Below, one piece after another: positions 1 through 10,472 of a stretch of DNA of 64,000 nt. The notes under the pieces are model-generated. The model had not been told where the DNA came from and made no database searches. It saw only the letters and a program-made list of their open reading frames with translations. The stretch is from Hedera helix (taxonomy: Eukaryota > Streptophyta > Magnoliopsida > Apiales > Araliaceae), in contig OX359264.1 of NCBI GenBank assembly GCA_947179155.2, positions 9,650,501 to 9,714,500 of the forward strand, read 5' to 3'. How positions within the stretch are numbered: position 1 is the stretch's first letter; each line of letters starts with the position of its first letter. The position numbers and the translations under genes are program-made.

Positions 1-863
1 ACCAGCGAGTGCGTTTTACGCTCTATCTCGCTTTTTCATGTGTTTATGAGTGAGTGCGTTTTACGCTCCATCTCAACCCACCACAAGATTTTTTCAATAA
101 TAATCCTAGAAAAATTACCTAAATCATCTCCTCCAAATTATATTTTTCCTTATATTTCACTTCAAATAATGATCAAATAAGATATAGAGCTCAAAAATAT
201 CTTTCATAAGCATTTAACCATTTAAACTTTTTCTAAATTAAAACTAGCTCAAACAAATGGATATAAGTGCATAAAAATTTTAAAGATCTCAAACAAAGTA
301 ATAATCAATAAAAAGTCAAAATTCAAACTAAGCAAAAATTTATCATTTTTCCAAGAGTTATTAAATAAAAATAAAAATTTTATCATTGGCTAAAAATTTA
401 AAATTCAATTAACTCATTGCTCAAGCGACACATCCTAAAAATAAAAAAATAAAAAACTACCTCATTTTCGTAGGAAACACGGTTACACTTAGCATGTGCA
501 ACAAGCCTTTAAACCCCAAGGTTACCCCAAGTGGACGAGTTGTGTCTCGTGAGGGTTTGCAGTGAATTTACCCACAAAATTCCAAAATTTAAATTTCTTT
601 AAAATTCCCTAATAAAAAAAATAAAAAATAAAAATTTTTAAAAAAAATTAAAAACAAATTTTTAAAATTTTCTAAAAATAAAACAATTATCCTAAAACCC
701 TTCCCCCACACTTAAAATTTACATTGTCCCCAATGTAAACTATAATGCAAAGAAAAAATAACTATAAAAAGAAAAAGGAAAAGAAATGCAAATCTGTTTT
801 CTTGGGTTGCCTCCCAAGCAGCGCCTTTGTTTATCGTCATTGGCTTGACAGCAGGCCAAAGTA
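1..863 (-). other. 3' noncoding internal region of the first Athila-like element
   Basis: AT-rich sequence downstream (minus strand) of the gag-protease ORF, with no coding frame of note. Just after the stop codon, around 800-860, the minus strand carries a short stretch containing GGGAGGCAACCCAAG. From memory, a similar stretch normally follows the end of pol in plant Athila/Tat-type elements. Its presence directly after gag-protease suggests that the reverse transcriptase, RNase H and integrase region was deleted. A near-repeat of gagtgcgttttacgctc occurs near 6-24 and 52-69. The second LTR of the element would lie left of the window, so the polypurine tract and target duplication cannot be checked. 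Confidence 0.6.
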
Positions 864-3368
864 CTACGTTACTCCTTCCTCTTGAATTTTGACCATTTCA
901 TCCATCTTTACTCCATTTATCATAGTCTTGTTAAAACTCCCTTGCAGTGGATATGAAGGTTCTACACCCTCTTCAATGAACATATATTCGAGATGATTAG
1001 GGAGAGGCTTCAAATCTGGAATGTAATCCTGCAAAACAAAAGGTAAAGATTTCTTGTTAGGAACTGATAAGTCAAAATGTGGATCATTACCTGTGTTCGA
1101 AGAGTCATTCACAGCCGCAACAGTTTTCTTTAAATCAGCAGTCAAGACTAACTCCTCTTTCTCTTTCCCAATATTCGGACTAAATGTCGTGTTCAATTCA
1201 CCCTTTCCATCAGTTTTAGAAACTTTTGCTGCTAAAGAATCAATCACATCAACAGAGTAAACAGGATTATGACACTTCATGGCATCAAAAATATTAAATT
1301 TAACAATTTCGCCATCAAACTCCATTGTCAGTGTACCACTATGAACATCGATCTTAGTTTTGGAAGTCTTTAAGAAAGGTCTTCCCAACAAGATAGGAGC
1401 ATTTTGATCACCATTTTCCATATCAAGCACATAAAAATCAGCAGGAAAAATTAAATTGTTTACTTGCACAAGAACATCCTCTACTATACCCTTAGGATAA
1501 GTGTTAGACCTATCAGCCAACTGAATCACAGTACCAGTTCTATTTAAAGGTTCAAGTTGCAAAGAAGCATATATAGAATATGGCATGACATTAATAGATG
1601 CTCCTAAGTCTAACATGGCTTGTTCAAATCTAGTGTCACCTATCTTGCAAGGGATAGTAAACATTCCTGGATCTTGGCATTTTGTAGGGAGTTTTATTTG
1701 AATTACGACAGATACATTCTTTCCTACTTGTACCTTTTCATATTTTTTAAGTGCTTGTTTTCTCTTGTGTGTACACAATTCTTTGAAAAATCTGGCAAAG
1801 CGAGGTACTTGTTTAATTGCATCTAACAATGGAATTTTTACCTCGCAATTATGAAAAGTTTCAAATAAATCGGAATTTTTCTCGTATGTCCTTTTTTCTG
1901 TTAAAGCAAGTGGGAAAGGGGGTACCGGTTTATACTCAGAGAGAGGTGGAAATTTATGCTTAGGAGTACCATTGTTGACTAGAACATTGTTATCCTCTTG
2001 ACTGTTGTCTACCTCCTTGTTATCCACTTCAACTTTGCTTTGGTCTTTTGATGCAGACTCTAGCTTTGCTGGAGTTTCGATCTCTTTATCGCTTCTCAAC
2101 GTGATTGCACTAACATTTGCTTTTGGATTCACCACCGTTTGAGAGGGTAATTTTCCAGAACCTTGCGCCTCTAATCGACTAATTGCAGTTGCCATTTGTC
2201 CCATTTGTGTTTCCAAATTCTGCATATTCGCCTTCATTTCATGTCGAAACTGCAAATTTTTCTGTTGAAATTGTACAGTGTTAGTACTAATTTGTTTAAC
2301 CAAATCCTCTAAAGACAAATTAGAATTAGATGATTGGCCCTGTTGTTTGTTGGGATATGGCTGCTTGTATTGTTGGTAGCTTGCAAAGTTCGAATTTGTG
2401 GGTTGATTTTCTTGTGGATGTCCATAGCTGAAATTAGGATGATCTCTCCAACCTGAGTTGTATGTGTTTGAGTAGGGATCATATCTTTTTTGTGGTTGAC
2501 CTGAAAAACCACCTGCTGCATGCACTTGTTCGTGGGACTCCTCTTGAAGAGTGGGACACATATCTGTTGGATGTCCTACTACTGCACAAATTCCGCAAGC
2601 TTTTACTTGTTGCGTATTGCCTACAGCCAGTTGACGAACAACGGAGGTTAGACTATCAATTCGTTGCTCAAGTGAAGAAATATTTACCTCATTAACGTTC
2701 TTGGATGAAAAATCAAGCCTAGTGCCAAATTGTTGGGAGTTAGCAGCCATGTTTGCAATTAAGTTCCTTGCAGCTTCGGGTGTTTTGTCCACCAAAGCTC
2801 CTCCACTGGCAACATCAATCATACTCCTATCAGTAGACATGAGTCCTTCATAGAAGTATTGGATGAGGAGCTGCTCGCTGATTTGATGGTGGGGGCAGCT
2901 TGCACATTGTTTCTTGAAACGTTCCCAATATTCGTACAGGGATTCTCCATGGTTCTTCCTCACACTACAAATGTCTTTTCTTATATTGGCTGCCCTTGAA
3001 GCAGGAAAATATTTCTCCAAGAATAGACTTTTCATCTCTTCCCATGTGGTGATACTTCCGGAGGGTAGGTAGTAGAGCCAATCCTTAGCCAAATCCTTCA
3101 AGGAAAATGGAAAAGCTCTTAGATTGATTTGCTCTTCAGTCACTCCAGAAGGTTTCAGACTTGTGCACACCATATGGAACTCCTTTAAATGTTTGTGAGG
3201 ATCTTCACCGGCAAGGCCATGAAAATTTGGCAATAGATGGATTAAACCTGATTTTAATTCAAAGGAAGTGTTAGCATCTACATTTGGAAAAATTATGCTT
3301 AAAGGTTGTTGATTCAAATCAGGGGCCGCAAGCTCTTTCAAAGTTCGATTCCTAGCCATGATTTCCAT
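864..3368 (-). CDS. Gag-protease polyprotein of an Athila-like Ty3/gypsy retrotransposon (intact ORF, pol missing)
   Basis: An uninterrupted 834-residue ORF starting at the ATG at 3368; a second ATG nine bases downstream aligns with the MAAP start of the related gag at 60303, so either could be used. A Retrotrans_gag capsid domain spans about residues 50-215 (motifs FLEKYFP, YEYWERFKK, RNLIANMAA). A CCHC zinc knuckle lies at residues 258-271 (C-x2-C-x4-H-x4-C), followed by a Q/N-rich linker. An aspartic protease domain covers about 560-690, with the plant-type active site DLGAS at 587-591 and flap/terminal motif ILLGRPFL. Family members continue into reverse transcriptase, RNase H and integrase. 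This ORF instead ends about 40 residues after the KPLPNHLEY motif, where the relative at 62630 runs on into pol. The full open frame, unlike the broken copy at 60303-64000, suggests a young element, possibly one mobilised in trans. Confidence 0.9.
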   Translation of the reverse strand: MEIMARNRTLKELAAPDLNQQPLSIIFPNVDANTSFELKSGLIHLLPNFHGLAGEDPHKHLKEFHMVCTSLKPSGVTEEQINLRAFPFSLKDLAKDWLYYLPSGSITTWEEMKSLFLEKYFPASRAANIRKDICSVRKNHGESLYEYWERFKKQCASCPHHQISEQLLIQYFYEGLMSTDRSMIDVASGGALVDKTPEAARNLIANMAANSQQFGTRLDFSSKNVNEVNISSLEQRIDSLTSVVRQLAVGNTQQVKACGICAVVGHPTDMCPTLQEESHEQVHAAGGFSGQPQKRYDPYSNTYNSGWRDHPNFSYGHPQENQPTNSNFASYQQYKQPYPNKQQGQSSNSNLSLEDLVKQISTNTVQFQQKNLQFRHEMKANMQNLETQMGQMATAISRLEAQGSGKLPSQTVVNPKANVSAITLRSDKEIETPAKLESASKDQSKVEVDNKEVDNSQEDNNVLVNNGTPKHKFPPLSEYKPVPPFPLALTEKRTYEKNSDLFETFHNCEVKIPLLDAIKQVPRFARFFKELCTHKRKQALKKYEKVQVGKNVSVVIQIKLPTKCQDPGMFTIPCKIGDTRFEQAMLDLGASINVMPYSIYASLQLEPLNRTGTVIQLADRSNTYPKGIVEDVLVQVNNLIFPADFYVLDMENGDQNAPILLGRPFLKTSKTKIDVHSGTLTMEFDGEIVKFNIFDAMKCHNPVYSVDVIDSLAAKVSKTDGKGELNTTFSPNIGKEKEELVLTADLKKTVAAVNDSSNTGNDPHFDLSVPNKKSLPFVLQDYIPDLKPLPNHLEYMFIEEGVEPSYPLQGSFNKTMINGVKMDEMVKIQEEGVT

Positions 3369-3483
3369 CTTCAACCTGCACAACTCAAATAAAATATGAA
3401 AACTAGAAAAATAAAAAAAACTAAGAATAATTACTAAATTAAGTTAATATTTACAAAAGCACAAAATTAAATTAAAATCAGTT

Positions 3484-3500
3484 CCCCAGCAACGGCGCCA
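3484..3500 (-). other. Primer-binding site, tRNA-Asp type
   Basis: On the minus strand TGGCGCCGTTGCTGGGG lies between the LTR and gag. It is complementary to the 3' end of plant tRNA-Asp (from memory, CCCCGGCAACGGCGCCA) with one mismatch. This is the usual primer site of Athila-type elements. It fixes the element orientation as minus and sets the LTR boundary just above 3500. Confidence 0.8.
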
Positions 3501-3505
3501 AAATT

Positions 3506-5130
3506 TGGTGTGATGTCGCAAGCACCCAAAAATAAAATCTTACTTTTGAAAAATATTAATGTAATAGTGTAAGCAAGAGTCGATCCCACAGAGAATGATT
3601 AATTTAATTTTATGTTTTTGCAAATAAAAACTGGGGGATTTTGTAATTAAAGAAATAATTTAAATAAAACTAACTAAAATAATTAGGCAAATAATTTAAT
3701 GAAATAAATGAGAAGAAAAAGCCTTGGTTTAAGTTAATATCCACCATCAAGAATTTACAACTGATCACTGATGCAAAAATAAATCAATTAATATTTTGAA
3801 GATTCACCGTAGAAAAAACTACTCGCAGGTGGAATAATTTTTCTCCTCTCTCCTTAATTTTAGATAAGTAGAGCCACGTGGTCTAAATACCCTTACTATT
3901 AAATAACCTCCGGCACGTGCTAAAGATTTAATTTAATAGCAGCATAAAGAATTAGAGAGATCGTTGAACTAAACAACACAAGCCACGTGTTTGCATTTAA
4001 TTTAGATGAATATTCTTCCTAAGATAAAATAATCTTTTGATCTGCAAAACAATTATTAAACTTAGTTGCTTCACAAATAGCAGTAGATTAATATGAATAA
4101 TAAACTAGTAGGCCTCCTAGCAATTAAACAAATTAATCATAAAATTAAGCATAGAAGAATATTCAATAATCAAAATATAAATTGAACAATTAAAATAAAT
4201 TAGATCTCACAGTGTATAAATCTTGATGGCTTCAATCACTTAAGCCAAGAAAAATAATTTAGCTACTCATAATTGTAGAGAACACTAAAGAATAGAAGAG
4301 AGAATTTTTATTCTAAGAGAAGTTGTGTATTACAATGTGTCTCAAGTCCTCTATTTCTAGGCTCCATAAACCTCCTAAATTGTCCAAACCCTAATAGGAT
4401 TTACAATTAAAAATAAAATAAAAAGAAAAATAATTATTATCCTAAACCTAGTTGGAATTAAAATCCAATTTGGAATCAAAAAATAACAAAAATCCCGAAA
4501 TAATCTGTTTTGGGCCATTTCCGCGCAAACCAAACAAGCCCTTCGCTACAGTAGACGCCGACGTCAGCCGCCCGCGCGCACTGCGCGGTCCGGGCTCCAA
4601 AACGACACCATTTTTCTCCAGTTCCTGCTACTGTATCGCGACCGCGCGCATTGCGCGTACGCTGTAATGAAACGGCGTCGTTTCGATACTCGGCAGTTCA
4701 TCCCCGCGCATTGCGCGGTCGTATCTTTTTCCGGAAATTACAGAAATGCCACCGGTGCTGGTTAATTACCATTTTAGCCTCAGAGTCTTGCGGAATTTGC
4801 ACTGTGGCCCTCCGGTTTTGCTGAATTTACAGATTTGCCCCCAAAGCTTATTTTTTCTACAAAAATAAATATAAATTAAATAAAAATACTAAAAATCCTA
4901 AAAACACATAATAATAAATAAAACACCTAAAACACTAAAAATAAATAAAAACACATAAATAAAAAGAGATATAAAAATATTATAAAATTACCTAAATTAA
5001 CATAAATTAACTAAAATCCTATAAAACCTATTAAAACCAAAATAAACTAAATAATTAAACATTTAAGCACACAATAAATATAAAAACTAAGTATTAGGGA
5101 ATAAAAATATCATATAATTCAACCCTATCA
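3506..5130 (-). mobile_element. 5' LTR of the first Athila-like element
   Basis: About 1.6 kb between the primer site and unrelated flank. On the minus strand it begins TGATAGGGTTGAATTATATG and ends near CATCACACCA, so it has TG...CA ends. Its minus-strand 3' portion contains a gtcgatcccacagagaatg block (plus-strand reading) that recurs in related form in the LTRs ending near 58110 and 58550. It contains a strongly GC-rich island (about 4510-4845) in otherwise AT-rich DNA. The exact inner boundary is uncertain by a few bases, because the other LTR is outside the window. Confidence 0.75.
4510..4845. repeat. GC-rich palindromic module in the LTR (copy 1 of 4)
   Basis: Three near-palindromes lie here: cgcgcgcactgcgcgg near 4573, cgcgcgcattgcgcg near 4643 and ccgcgcattgcgcgg near 4704. 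They are interspersed with aaaacgacacc and aaacggcgtcgttt. A tail of short phrases of the type aaattacagaaatgccaccgg follows. Equivalent modules occur at 42423-42800, 46230-46600 and 50745-51040. Confidence 0.75.
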
Positions 5131-5340
5131 GACTTCCTGTTCTAAGTTCTACCTTCACTACTGTTTTAAACTGAAATTGTAGGTTGAAGTAGAAGAGAAG
5201 CAGAAGCAAACAGTTCTTTATATTACTTTTCTAAATTTTAGCTTCGCTACTGATTTAAACTGAAATTAAAGGGAGAAGAGTATAATACATCAAGCATTGA
5301 ATTTAAACTAATAATCTTGGATAGGTTGCATCTCTCTCAA
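5131..5340. other. Flanking host-like sequence with an imperfect duplication
   Basis: Two similar stretches, around 5150-5200 and 5235-5280, share actg-tttaaactgaaatt and a purine-rich follow-up (agaagag). No ORF or known element is recognised. It lies between the LTR end and copy 1 of the host segment. Confidence 0.4.
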
Positions 5341-5353
5341 ATAATTTTTTCCA

Positions 5354-5521
5354 TTAAACTGGTGGTGATCGTAAGATGCCCTTGAGACCACGGAAACCAA
5401 TTGAATGAAGAGCATTTGTTGCTATTCTTGATTTTATTTCCCCCCTCTTAGGCAGAGGCCTTCTATTTCTAAAACTTTCTGCATTTGCTGCTCCAGGGAC
5501 ATTACTGATCTTGCTTTTCAT
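5354..5521 (-). pseudogene. Small ORF, copy 1 (frameshifted paralog of 17401-17589)
   Basis: Minus-strand frame of 55 codons starting at the ATG at 5521. Residues 1-41 match the ORF at 17401-17589 closely, including RRPLPKRGEIKSRIATNALH against KRPLPKRGQIKSRIAANALH. After the shared HSI the reading frame differs because of an extra G in copy 1, giving a different C-terminus and an early stop. A TATA box lies 117 bases upstream, as in the paralog. This looks like a duplicated small gene that has lost its normal end. The function is unknown. Confidence 0.45.
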
Positions 5522-5637
5522 AATTAAATCTTAAATAGAATTACCTTCTAGGTCTTATAGAAGTTGATATCTGACACTGCTTTTATTTTGACATAGGCAA
5601 AAAGCTGTAGGTTACTTTGCTTTCATAATTGGGGAGT

Positions 5638-5644
5638 TTATATA
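5638..5644 (-). promoter_or_regulatory. TATA box of small ORF copy 1
   Basis: Minus strand TATATAA in the context CTATATAAACTCCCC, 117 bases upstream of the ATG at 5521. The same motif and spacing (122 bases) precede the paralog at 17589, which supports it being a core promoter. Confidence 0.5.
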
Positions 5645-5750
5645 GCACAAATACACAAAAAATGACTCACAGTGTTACAAAAATCTCTGCCTAGGTCCGA
5701 TTAGTCCTCACCTAGGCGTTTTCCCCCCTACCGCCACATCTAGGCCCTAG

Positions 5751-5776
5751 CCCCCCCCCCCCCCCCCCCCCCCCCC
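5751..5776. repeat. Homopolymer tract (C)26
   Basis: 26 consecutive C residues flanked by ctag and gggcgcc within the hAT-like remnant. The length may be unreliable in sequencing. Confidence 0.9.
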
Positions 5777-5911
5777 GGGCGCCTCGCCTAGGCCCAAGGC
5801 TGGAAAAAAATCCCTCCAGAAAATTAGACGAGTCTAGGCGGGCCTAGGCGGAGAAATTAGGGCTGCAATTGTTTTTATTTTATCTTAATAACTAAGCTAC
5901 AAAACGACGTC

Positions 5912-6157
5912 GTGGGAGTGGATGATGAAGTTGAGGGCTGTTCGGGCCTTACTTGGGAGGCAGTTGGGGAAGCATCCGGAGCTGATAGCGTGCTAGAGCC
6001 TAAGAAAAGTAGTAAAAATATTGGAGTCAGAGAACTCCATGAAAAATATTTTTTGTCTAGTGATGACACGGATGAAGAGAGAGATAAGGAGTATGAGTGT
6101 GAGTCCGATGAGGACATTATCTCGGAGGGACATGGAGAAGAAGAGTTAGAGATATAG
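5912..6157 (+). pseudogene. C-terminal fragment of a hAT-family transposase-like protein
   Basis: An 81-codon frame ending in a very acidic tail (SSDDTDEERDKEYECESDED). It includes TWEAVGEASGADSVLEP and VRELHEKYF, which resemble from memory the extreme C-terminus of plant hAT proteins after the dimerisation domain. No catalytic or dimerisation domain remains upstream. The assignment rests on this resemblance and on the CCTAGGC-rich ends of the surrounding insert. Confidence 0.4.
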
Positions 6158-6429
6158 AGGGCTATGAAGATGAAGACTATTAGTTTGTAATTTTTTTTAT
6201 AAATTTGTGTTTGAACTTTGACATTAGCAATATGGATATGTGTTTGAACTTTAAGCAAATGTCTTTATTATCTTAATTATAATTTTTTTTGGCTTTATAT
6301 TATTGTTTTACTTGGATAAATGTAAGATAAAATATTAAAATTAGCTTAAAATAAAAAACTCCGCCTAGGCCCCCTAGGCGCTAGGGCCCCCCCGGCCGTC
6401 CGCGGCCAACCTAGCATCTTTTAGAACAT

Positions 6430-6882
6430 TGATGACTTATCCGAATACCAGTGACTCAGATAAGGTTGATCTGGGACAGAAGACAATTTTTGATTTTTTT
6501 CTTTTTAAATTTATGGGGGTTGAGGAGCATGGCAGCGAAATTATCTGCTGAAGAAAATTCTTTTCTCCCCAACTTGAGGCAAATAGATTTCTTTAGATCA
6601 TTTTTTGACTTGTGAAGAATACCAATATAGATGATTGTAGTTAATGTGCATAATGGTTTTTGGTTTGCTAATAGTTAACACTCGGGTTTTGTAGGTATGT
6701 GGATTGGAAACTGGATTCTATGATTGATAAAGTGGATGTAGACGAAAGCATGGTACAATAATGATCTGCTAGGAATTATTTATATGTTTTTGTAGATTTT
6801 GACAACAAATTTTTAAAAATAGAATAAAATATTTCATAAATGTTCTACATGTTTTCAAGGACATCTTATTGGAAATGACAAA
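6430..6882. repeat. Host segment copy 1, left part
   Basis: Resembles 15155-15580 (copy 2) and 17725-18180 (copy 3). Shared landmarks are a GAxCAG(A)AAxCxAGTGxCTC start, gttgaggagcatg, a tccccaac block, a TTTTGTAGG/TTTTATAGG block and the gacctcattgg-like end. It has no consistent open frame across the three copies. It continues at 14495 on the other side of the LTR array. Confidence 0.7.
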
Positions 6883-7841
6883 TGTAATACTCAGTTCCTT
6901 TTTTTTCCTTTTAGTCCCAAATCGCCTACCCACTAAAAACTTCCCCTTCCTATAGCCTATATATGACACACTAACATATGTTTTATTTTGCAAAACATTA
7001 AGTAACTTCTATTTTGTGAGAAACTTTTTGTGAAAGCACCTTTTTAGTAAGGACCTCCTTAGTTAAAATTTTCGGTGTCGAGGACGTGGGCGGACTGCGA
7101 ACTTCATAGTTTCGGGTATGTTTCTTATTAATATTATGTATTGTTATTATTTGTTTTACATAGTTTTAAATATTATATCTAGTTTGTTAGTATTTGGATT
7201 ATATCGTGTTACAGGGCTGTTGTAACCTTAGTCGCAAGTGCTGTGGATTAAAAGATGCATCGAATATATTGAACATATCGAAATAGTTTATTGAACATAT
7301 TGAAATCATTTTCGAATTGTGTTTTATAATTATTGATTTTAGTTTTGAATGTATATATCGATTATTATTATCGAACAAGAAAAGATTAATTTTGAAAAGT
7401 GTATTTAATATTGTTATTGAACAAATAAAAGTTATTTCGAAAAAGTGTTTTGTAAACTGTACTTTATCCACCTAAATAGTAAAGATTGTTACTTACTGAG
7501 CTTTACCACTCACTCTTACATTAATTTTTACAGGAAATATTGTTTAGAGCCGAGCATTGTTGATACTTTTGTGGAGGGCTGAAGTTCTTTAAGTTATGAC
7601 ATTTATTAGTATTTTCAATTTGATAAGCCTTTTGTGTAAGGGAGTTGTATCTCTAAATTTATGTTTTCAGTACTTAGTTAGTGAACCTTAGTGTAATTTT
7701 GATAATGAAAGATTGATTGGTTTCAAGAGAGTTTCATTATTATGTTTTTGTTTGAGTTGCGCTTTTGATATTGTTACCTTACGGGTCTTTGGGCTTGCGG
7801 CGTGTAGCACTCCAAGCCTATAGCGGGTTCGGGGTGTTACA
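6883..7841 (+). mobile_element. LTR 1 of the array (internally deleted)
   Basis: 959 bases against about 1.8 kb for the others. The middle of the LTR is missing: at about 7197 the sequence jumps from the ttagtatttgg block directly to the cgtgttacagggctg block. The TATA-like cctatatatgac lies near 6955. The end ggggtgttaca is intact. Confidence 0.85.
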
Positions 7842-8238
7842 GAGTTGGTATCAGAGCAGTGGCCCTTCGTAGTGTGTTGGGTTGAGTAACCTACACATTT
7901 ATTAGGGAGTGATTTTGGGAGTTAGCTGTGGGTATAGTCTTGAGTAAATTTAAGGTTTTAGAGATAGAATAAGGGGAAAATCTTTGTGTTGTTTGAGGAG
8001 TAATTTAGAATTTGGAGATAGAATAAGGAAAAAATATTTGTGTTATTTAAGGATTATATAAGAAATTATGGAGTCATAGAGAATAAGGTGGGAGATCTTT
8101 GTATTGTTTAAGGTTTAGTACTCGAACCTAATTTTTGATAAATTTGTGAACAAAACATGATAGAAAGACTTAGTTGAGCAATTGAAGATTTTGATTTGAA
8201 AAATTTGGAGAACCAACTTTTTTTTTAAGGGGAGGTAA
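7842..8238 (+). mobile_element. Internal region 1 of the array (primer site and polypurine tract only)
   Basis: 397 bases. TGGTATCAGAGC at 7846-7857 is complementary to the 3' end of initiator methionine tRNA. The purine run aaggggagg at 8227-8235 directly precedes the next LTR. The roughly 370 bases between contain no ORF with retroviral motifs. Confidence 0.85.
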
Positions 8239-10074
8239 TGTAATACTCGGTTCCATTTTTTTTTTTTTAGTCCCACATCGCCCACCCACTAAAAACTTCC
8301 CCTTCCCATAGCCTATATATAACACACTAACATATTTTTTATTTGCAAAACATTAAGTAACTCCTATTTTGCGAGAAACTTTTTCTGTAGGACCTTTTTA
8401 ATAAGAACCTCCTTAGTTAAAATTTTCGGTGTCGAGGACGTGGGTGGACTGCGAATCTCATAGTTTCGGGTATGTTTCTTATTAATATTATGTATTGTTA
8501 TTATTTGTTTTATATAGTTTTAAATATTGTATCTAGTTTGTTAGTATTTGGTATATTTAGTTAGTAATTAGTATTTTTGCGTTATTATTATTTTTGTAGT
8601 TTTAATTATTGTTTTGGTTTTTAGATTATTGGTTACTAGTTTTGGATTAGTATTATTAGCTTTAATTATTGTTTTTTATTTAAATTATTGGTTAATAGTT
8701 TTAGATTAACATTATTGGCTTTAATTATTATTGCTATTTAGATTATGATTTTGGCATAATAGTAATATTTGTTTGAAAATTGATTAAATATTGAAAGAAT
8801 ACTTTTGTAAATATACTTACAGTTATATTGAAAAAGAAATAAGAAATCTGTTAAATTATAGAATTGTCCTAATGACATGTATTTGTTCTAAATTTATATT
8901 TAGGAATCGTTCAACTATTAATTTTGTGTTTAGCAATATCGAGGTAAGTGACTCTCCGAACTGTTTAGTATTTTCGAACTGTATAGTGTAAGTGACTTTC
9001 TGAGCTATTTAGTATTTTAAAATTTTACGTTTATAATTATGTATGCTTTAGTAATTATTCAGATGCCTAAATGTATCGTTTCAAAAATTGTTATTCATTA
9101 TTTAAGGCTTTCATTTGAATGAAAATGTTACACTTGTATTTTGTTAAAAACCCGGATCATGTATGAAAATAGAATTTTGATTTAGAAAATGAGATTATGT
9201 GATTTTGAACTGTGAAATAAATATAGTTTTGAATATCAAAAATATTGAGAAATTGATTTTAGAAACCTCAGTCCGACTATGTATTGAATCTGTTAGTGTT
9301 TACGCTAGTTCCGAAATAATTTAGAACCTATTAAGGCGCACACCTTCAGATACCCTTTGGGGGGCGCTCTTCGGGGCGCGTGCATGATAAGATACCTTAG
9401 TAGGGAGCGTATCATTTACATTATCGAACATAAGGGCCGTGTTACAGGGCTGCTGTAATCTTAGTCGCAAGGGCTGTGGATTAAAAGATGCATCGAATAT
9501 ATTGAACATATCGAAATCGTTTATTGAACATATTGAAATCATTCTCGAATTGTGTTTTATAATTATTGATTTTAGTTTTGAATGTATATATCGACAATTA
9601 TTATCGAACAAGAAAAGATTAATTTTGAAAAGTGTATTTAATATTGTTTTTGAACAAATAAAATTTATTTCGAAAAAGTGTTTTGCAAACAGTACTTTAT
9701 CTACCTAAATAGTAAAGATTGTTACTTGCTAAGCTTTACCGCTCACTCTTACATTAATTTTTACAGAAAACATTGTTTAGAGCCGAGCATTGTTGATACT
9801 TTTGTGGAGGGCTGATGTTCTTTAAGTTATGACGTTTATTAGTATTTTCAATTTGATAAGACTTTTGTGTAAGGGAGTTATATCTATAAATTTATGTTTT
9901 CAGTACATAGTTATTGTACCTTAGTGTAATTTTGATAATGAAAGACTAATTGGTTTTAAGAAAGTTTCATTATTATGTTTTTGTTTGAGCTGCGTTTTTG
10001 ATATTGTTACCTTGCGGGTCTTCGGGCTTGTGGCGTGTAGCACTCCGAGCTTGTAGCGGGTTCGGGGTGTTACA
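8239..10074 (+). mobile_element. LTR 2 of the array
   Basis: 1836 bases, TGTAATACTCGG to GGGTGTTACA. A TATA-like motif (gcctatatataac) lies near 8310, followed about 110 bases later by the conserved cggtgtcgaggacgtggg block. Short ORFs on either strand here (for example 9321-9611 and 9439-9708) recur only because the LTR recurs and have no protein motif. Confidence 0.85.
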
Positions 10075-10472
10075 GAGTTGGTATCAGAGGGGTGGCCCAT
10101 CGTAGTGTGTTGGGTTGAATAACCTACACATTTCCTAAGGAGTGATTTTGAGAGTTAGCTGTGGGTATAGTCTTGACTAAATTTAAGATTTTATAGATAG
10201 AATAAGGTGAAAATCTTTATGTTGTTTGAGGAGTAATTTAGAATTTGGAGATAAAATAAGGTAAAAATATTTGTGTTGTTTGAGGATTATATAAGAAATT
10301 GTGGAGTGAGATAGAGAATAAGGTGAGAGATCTTTGTATTGTTTGAGGTTTAGTACTCGAGGCTAATTTTGATAAATTTGTGAACGAAACATGATAGAAA
10401 GACTTAGTTGAGCGATTGAAGATTTTGATTTAAAAATTTGGAGGACCAACTTTTTTTTTAAGAGGGAGGCAA
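10075..10472 (+). mobile_element. Internal region 2 of the array
   Basis: 398 bases. The primer site at 10079-10090 is TGGTATCAGAGG, with the last base changed from the iMet match. The purine tract aagagggagg at 10460-10469 precedes LTR 3. It aligns along its length with internal regions 1 and 3, and has no coding content. Confidence 0.85.

Larger units (their letters stand above)
5660..6430. mobile_element. hAT-like transposon remnant inserted in copy 1
   Basis: Relative to copy 3 (around 17720), copy 1 is interrupted here by about 770 bases. The insert has many CCTAGGC-type motifs near both ends (5692-5855 and 6360-6415), as seen in subterminal regions of plant hAT elements. It also contains an acidic C-terminal transposase-like fragment and a 26-base C tract. 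I could not find a clean 8-base target duplication, so the ends are approximate. Confidence 0.5.
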
